DNA from: Bacillus mojavensis RO-H-1 = KCTC 3706
GTDB lineage: Bacteria; Bacillota; Bacilli; Bacillales; Bacillaceae
Direction: 5' to 3'
NCBI RefSeq assembly: GCF_000245335.1
Contig: NZ_JH600285.1
Coordinates: 62,001 to 126,000 of the forward strand
Length of the DNA: 64,000 bases
The notes under the pieces were generated by a model. The model had not been told where the DNA came from and did not search any database. It was given only the letters and a program-made list of their open reading frames with translations. Of this stretch, positions 60,803-64,000 are shown one piece after another (the first letter of the stretch is position 1; each line of letters begins with the position of its first letter). Made by a program: the position numbers and the translations under genes.

Positions 60803-61937
60803 ATGGTTTCAGAAGCACTTTGATAGCTCCGTCTGTTTTCGTATCAAACACCTCATATCCGTGCTTTGCTTGATCTAACGGCAGAACATGTGTGATGATG
60901 TCGCCCGGATCTACTTTACCTGTAGCAATCAAATCATACAGGTACGGCATATAATGAATGACAGGGGCTTGCCCGGTCCTGATATTTACATTTCTTTGGA
61001 AGATGTCTCCGAATGGAAACGCATTGTATCTCATTCCATACACACCTGTCACTTGAATTGTGCCGCATTTTCTGACAGCCTGTGCCGCCGTTACTAATGC
61101 ACCCATGGCTCCGCCGTGCATTTTAACACCGGTGGCGAGAAATTCAAGCGGGGACATTTTACCGTCCATTCCCACGCAGTCGATGACGACATCTGCACCG
61201 CCCTGTGTGATTTCTTTCAAATATAATCCGGCGTTTTCTAAGTGTTCGAAATTAACGGTCTCTACATTGTTTGTTTTTTTGGCGTGCTGAAGGCGGTAGT
61301 CTACATAATCCACTGCAATGACTCTTTTGGCGCCTTTCATCCATGCGAATTTTTGCGCGAGCAGCCCGACTGGACCGCAGCCGAGAATAATGACGGTATC
61401 TCCCTCTTTTACTCCTGCGTTGTCAACGCTCCAATAGGCAGTCGACATAGCGTCTGAAAGCAATACTAATTTCTCATCTTCTATTTCACAGTCATCAGGC
61501 AGTTTAAAGGGAGTGAAGTTAGCATAGGGGACACGCATGTATTCAGCCTGGCCTCCGGGATAGCCTCCTGCTGATTCTGAATAGCCAAAATAAGCGCCGA
61601 TTTCGCCGTTTGCGTTTGAATTGTCACATTGGCTTTCAAGCAGGTTTTTGCAAAAGAAACATTCGCCGCAGCTGACGTTAAACGGTATGATGACACGATC
61701 GCCTTTTTTGACCTTGTGAACGTCGGGGCCTGTTTCTTCCACAATTCCCATTGGTTCATGGCCGATGATATAATCTTCAGGGAAATTGGGAACCATGCCA
61801 TGAATTAGGTGTAAGTCAGAGCCGCAGATTGCTGTGGTTGTCAGTTTGACGATGATATCATCAGGTTTTTTGATTTCTGGCGCTTTTACCTCTTTGACGC
61901 GGACGTCTTTAATGCCTTGATACGTAACAGCTTTCAT
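60801..61937 (-). CDS. adhB: Zinc-dependent alcohol dehydrogenase AdhB
   Basis: 378 aa, medium-chain zinc ADH of the formaldehyde-dehydrogenase-like branch. Catalytic zinc: Cys38 (AICGSDLHL) and His in IIGHEPMG. Structural zinc: the Cys set of CGECFFCKNLLESQC. NAD(P) domain: VIILGCGPVGLLAQKF. Downstream gene of the yraG-yraF-adhB leftward group. In 168 adhB lies with yraE-yraF-yraG at another locus, so this block appears moved or duplicated. Substrate not evident; the coat-protein context suggests late sporulation. Confidence 0.88.
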   Translation of the reverse strand: MKAVTYQGIKDVRVKEVKAPEIKKPDDIIVKLTTTAICGSDLHLIHGMVPNFPEDYIIGHEPMGIVEETGPDVHKVKKGDRVIIPFNVSCGECFFCKNLLESQCDNSNANGEIGAYFGYSESAGGYPGGQAEYMRVPYANFTPFKLPDDCEIEDEKLVLLSDAMSTAYWSVDNAGVKEGDTVIILGCGPVGLLAQKFAWMKGAKRVIAVDYVDYRLQHAKKTNNVETVNFEHLENAGLYLKEITQGGADVVIDCVGMDGKMSPLEFLATGVKMHGGAMGALVTAAQAVRKCGTIQVTGVYGMRYNAFPFGDIFQRNVNIRTGQAPVIHYMPYLYDLIATGKVDPGDIITHVLPLDQAKHGYEVFDTKTDGAIKVLLKP

Positions 61938-61957
61938 TCATGATGTCTCCTTATTAT

Positions 61958-62317
61958 TTAGTGATCGGGTGTTGCGAATGTTCCGAGACGATTCGTGTTA
62001 TCAGGGAAAAGTTTTAGCCCGGCGATATCAACAGCTGTTTGTGCTGACTTCATATCGATTTGAAATTGTTTGTCCAAGTCAGAAGGGAAAAGCCAGCCTT
62101 TTTCCATCATGAGCTGTGATAGTTCGCCGTGCAGGTAAATAGCGGCGTCCAATTGATTGCGCAATGCTGTTCTGAGTTCTGGGCTTGCGGTTTCCGTAAT
62201 GGCGACAGCATAATTTTTGATGCCGGTTTTTACGGAAATTAAGAAATCAAGGGCGAGTGCTGAATCAGCAAGGTCAGGCATGCCTTTTGCGTTTTTCGGG
62301 TCTAAGAAATCGTTCAA
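61958..62317 (-). CDS. yraF: Coat F-like protein YraF
   Basis: 119 aa from TTG 62317, 5 nt after SD GGAGGTGAC; TTGA overlaps the stop of yraG. Coat-F (PF07875) helical domain: ADSALALDFLISVKTGIKNY and AAIYLHGELSQLMMEKGWLF. Likely a structural or assembly component of the spore coat. Middle gene of the yraG-yraF-adhB operon. Confidence 0.82.
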   Translation of the reverse strand: MNDFLDPKNAKGMPDLADSALALDFLISVKTGIKNYAVAITETASPELRTALRNQLDAAIYLHGELSQLMMEKGWLFPSDLDKQFQIDMKSAQTAVDIAGLKLFPDNTNRLGTFATPDH

Positions 62318-62538
62318 TGATCGTCACCTCCTGTTATTGTCGGAGCCTTTTGATAGAGGCTCTGAAGTTCAGTTACGTCCCGTACAGACTGCTGTACATC
62401 CTTCTCCATAAGGGCTCTCAGTTCCTGATCGAACACCAGCCCCTGCATCATTTTTGATTTAAGTAAACATACGGTTTTGAAGTTGAGGATTTCGTGTAAA
62501 TCAACTGTTTCGTGGTTTGCCAAACGGTCTTGTTCCAT
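62314..62538 (-). CDS. yraG: Coat F-like protein YraG
   Basis: 74 aa from ATG 62538, which has SD AGGAGGTGA upstream; TTG 62562 would put the SD inside the gene. Helical sequence HEILNFKTVCLLKSKMMQG with a coat-F N-terminal domain character, then ALMEKDVQQSVRDVTELQSL. Overlaps yraF by 4 nt. Probably made in the mother cell; no sigma-K site could be assigned with confidence. Confidence 0.78.
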   Translation of the reverse strand: MEQDRLANHETVDLHEILNFKTVCLLKSKMMQGLVFDQELRALMEKDVQQSVRDVTELQSLYQKAPTITGGDDH

Positions 62539-62638
62539 TTTTTCGGTCACCTCCTGGTTCAAAGGTATTTTTGCCTTGTCTCATGCTTTTATGCGAAAGT
62601 GCTATATAATGGATAAAATATTTTTTTGGGGGAGTCGG

Positions 62639-63330
62639 ATGATGAAACAGATTATTGCGATGGGCGGCGGGGGTTTTTCAATGGAACCAGATCATCTGAT
62701 TCTTGATCAATTTATCATTAATCAGTCAAAGCAGCCCTCACCTCGCATTTGTTTTCTGCCAACGGCAAGCGGGGATGCAGAGAATTATGTCCAGCGGTTT
62801 TATCATGCTTTTCAACAGCTTGATTGTGACCCGTCTCATTTGTCTTTGTTTAAGCCGCCGACAACAGATTTAGCCTCCTTTATCTTGGAGAAAGATGTGA
62901 TTTATGTCGGCGGAGGAAATACAAGAAATTTGCTGGTGCTGTGGAAGGAGTGGGGACTGGATCATATATTAAGAGAAGCTTGGGAGAACGGCACTATTTT
63001 GGCGGGACTAAGTGCCGGTGCGATCTGCTGGTTTGAAGAAGGAGTGACGGATTCTGACCGCTGACCGGCTTGAAAAGCTTAGGTTTTTTGCAAGGCAGTT
63101 TTTGTCCTCATTATGATGGGGAGAAGGATCGGAGACCTTCATATCATCGCCTGATATTAGAGAAAGCATTGAGCAACGGTTATGCGGCGGATGATGGAGC
63201 AGCTCTTCACTTTATTGATGATCAGTTTTTTCAGGCTGTAAGTTCAAGATTTCATGCAAATGCGTATGAGGTGTTGCTTCATGAAAATGGTGTCTCTGAA
63301 ACAGCATTGCCGATTACATATTTGTCTTGA
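62639..63330 (+). pseudogene. ygaJ: Peptidase E-like (S51) protein YgaJ, frameshifted
   Basis: Adding one G at TCTG/GACCG near 63055 restores 230 aa from ATG 62639 (SD GGGGGAG). S51 fold: MKQIIAMGGGGFSMEPDHL, VIYVGGGNTRNLLVLWKEW and the catalytic Ser in LAGLSAGAICWFEEG. The second part (LGFLQGSFCPHYDGE, the family His) lies in the shifted frame starting near 63055. As written, translation stops at 63062, shortly after the catalytic Ser and before the His. Function of YgaJ in Bacillus unknown; the family cleaves Asp-Xaa dipeptides. Confidence 0.88.
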
Positions 63331-63402
63331 ATATGCTGAATATTTTATACATTCCTCTTTTTTTTAGTTTGTTTTTGTGATATGATAAGCGGGAAATTAA
63401 TA

Positions 63403-63497
63403 GTTACTAGGGGTGCCCGCTAGCGGGCTGAGAGAGAAGATATGCTTCTTAACCCTTTGGACCTGATCTGGTTCGTACCAGCGTGGGGAAGTAGAGG
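63403..63497 (+). promoter_or_regulatory. TPP riboswitch (thi box) of thiC
   Basis: Contains the conserved thi-box blocks GGGGTGCC and GGGCTGAGA (63410-63433), then ACCCTTTGGACCTGATCTGG (63452-63471) and GCGTGGGGAAGTAG (63481-63494). The outer stem pairs TTACT with AGTAG. It binds thiamine pyrophosphate and turns off the genes downstream. Confidence 0.95.
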
Positions 63498-63551
63498 AAT
63501 TGTTTTTATTGTTGCCGTATACTGTGCAATAATATGTTTCTTTCTGACTGT

Positions 63552-63583
63552 AACCGGGTTCATTCAACTGAATCCGGTTTTTT
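63552..63583 (+). terminator. Riboswitch-controlled terminator of thiC
   Basis: AACCGGGTTCA/TGAATCCGGTT stem (one G-T pair), loop TTCAAC-type, then TTTTTT. It forms when TPP is bound. Confidence 0.82.
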
Positions 63584-63640
63584 GTGCTGGTTATGGGCTT
63601 GATTTTGTCCTTTCAAACAAAGAGAGGGGAAGGATAAGTA

Positions 63641-64000
63641 ATGCAAAATCATTCAGTGCAGCAAGCCAACATTTCCATTATGTCGAGTTTTTCGGGGAGT
63701 AAAAAAGTATATGTAGAGGGTGCATCGCCGGATATTCAAGTGCCGATGAGAGAAATTGAACTTAGTCCGACGACAGGATCATTCGGCGAAGAGGAAAACG
63801 CACCGGTTCGTGTCTATGATACAAGCGGACCTTATACGGACCCCGATGTGAAGATTAATATTCAAGAAGGTTTAAAACCGCTCCGTCACAAGTGGATCAC
63901 TGGGCGCGGCGATGTTGAAGAATACGATGGACGTGCTGTGAAGCCAGAAGACAACGGCTATAAAAAGGCTAACCCTAATGTAAGCTACCCCGGGTTAAAG
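63641..64000 (+). CDS. thiC: Phosphomethylpyrimidine synthase ThiC, partial (C-terminus beyond window)
   Basis: The first 120 codons are present and open to the window edge: [20 protein letters not shown], then [20 protein letters not shown] and [20 protein letters not shown]. ThiC makes the pyrimidine moiety of thiamine from aminoimidazole ribotide with S-adenosylmethionine and a 4Fe-4S cluster; that domain is outside the window. Control is by the TPP riboswitch upstream. SD GAGGGGAAGG. Confidence 0.97.
   Translation, partial: MQNHSVQQANISIMSSFSGSKKVYVEGASPDIQVPMREIELSPTTGSFGEEENAPVRVYDTSGPYTDPDVKINIQEGLKPLRHKWITGRGDVEEYDGRAVKPEDNGYKKANPNVSYPGLK

Noticed and set aside
63442..63702. Open frame covering the region before thiC
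   Set aside because: It overlaps the TPP riboswitch and its terminator and has no SD.

Overview
The window is chromosomal DNA from a member of the Bacillus subtilis group. The gene order (malA-malR-malP, yfiB to yfiV, mprF, yfiY/yfiZ/yfhA, the yfh genes, csbB-yfhO, fabL, sspE, perR, rrnD-trnD, spo0M, ygaJ, thiC), the rRNA sequences, sporulation genes (sspK, sspE, spo0M, coat-F-like proteins) and sigma-B, sigma-X, sigma-W and sigma-G type promoters all agree with this. Comparisons with strain 168 are from memory, not from a search. Relative to 168, yfiF-yfiI and yfiR-yfiS are missing. Two blocks sit where I do not expect them: an HTH/membrane-protein pair at 34289-34886 and a yraE-adhB-yraF-yraG-like cluster at 60563-62538.

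Layout. 1-1228: end of a type VII secretion (WXG100-like) module, leftward. 1562-5342: maltose PTS operon malA-malR-malP with a perfect cre site. 5448-8977: heterodimeric ABC exporter yfiBC. 9140-10419: catechol detoxification, catDE. 10750-16061: linearmycin-resistance two-component system and ABC transporter, lnrJKLMN. 16170-22175: padR, lipase lipB (frameshifted), acyltransferase yfiQ, yfiT (frameshifted), MFS pump yfiU and its MarR-type neighbour yfiV. 22348-24919: mprF (frameshifted). 24935-28099: siderophore uptake, yfiY (frameshifted) and yfiZ-yfhA with Fur boxes. 28213-34252: yfhB, yfhC, yfhD, yfhE, yfhF, recX, yfhH, yfhI, sspK, yfhJ. 34289-34966: the accessory HTH/membrane pair with tandem operators. 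35077-40741: stress genes yfhKLM and csbB-yfhO (lipoteichoic acid glycosylation). 40738-52696: yfhP, mutY, yfhS, fabL, sspE, ygaB-E, gsaB (frameshifted), ygaF, perR, ygzB, ygxA. 52777-59589: rrnD (16S-23S-5S) and 16 tRNA genes. 59634-64000: spo0M, the yra-like coat/dehydrogenase cluster, ygaJ (frameshifted), a TPP riboswitch and the start of thiC.

The main quality signal is six genes each broken by one single-base indel (lipB, yfiT, mprF, yfiY, gsaB, ygaJ), plus a lost start codon in lnrN. Restoring one base gives back the full family-length protein every time. That pattern looks more like draft-assembly indel errors than gene decay, so it should be settled before any loss-of-function reading is made.

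The best candidate for something undescribed is the HTH plus four-helix membrane protein pair inserted between yfhJ and yfhK, with two near-identical 18-bp operators 42 bp apart. No CRISPR array, transposase or prophage integrase was seen.
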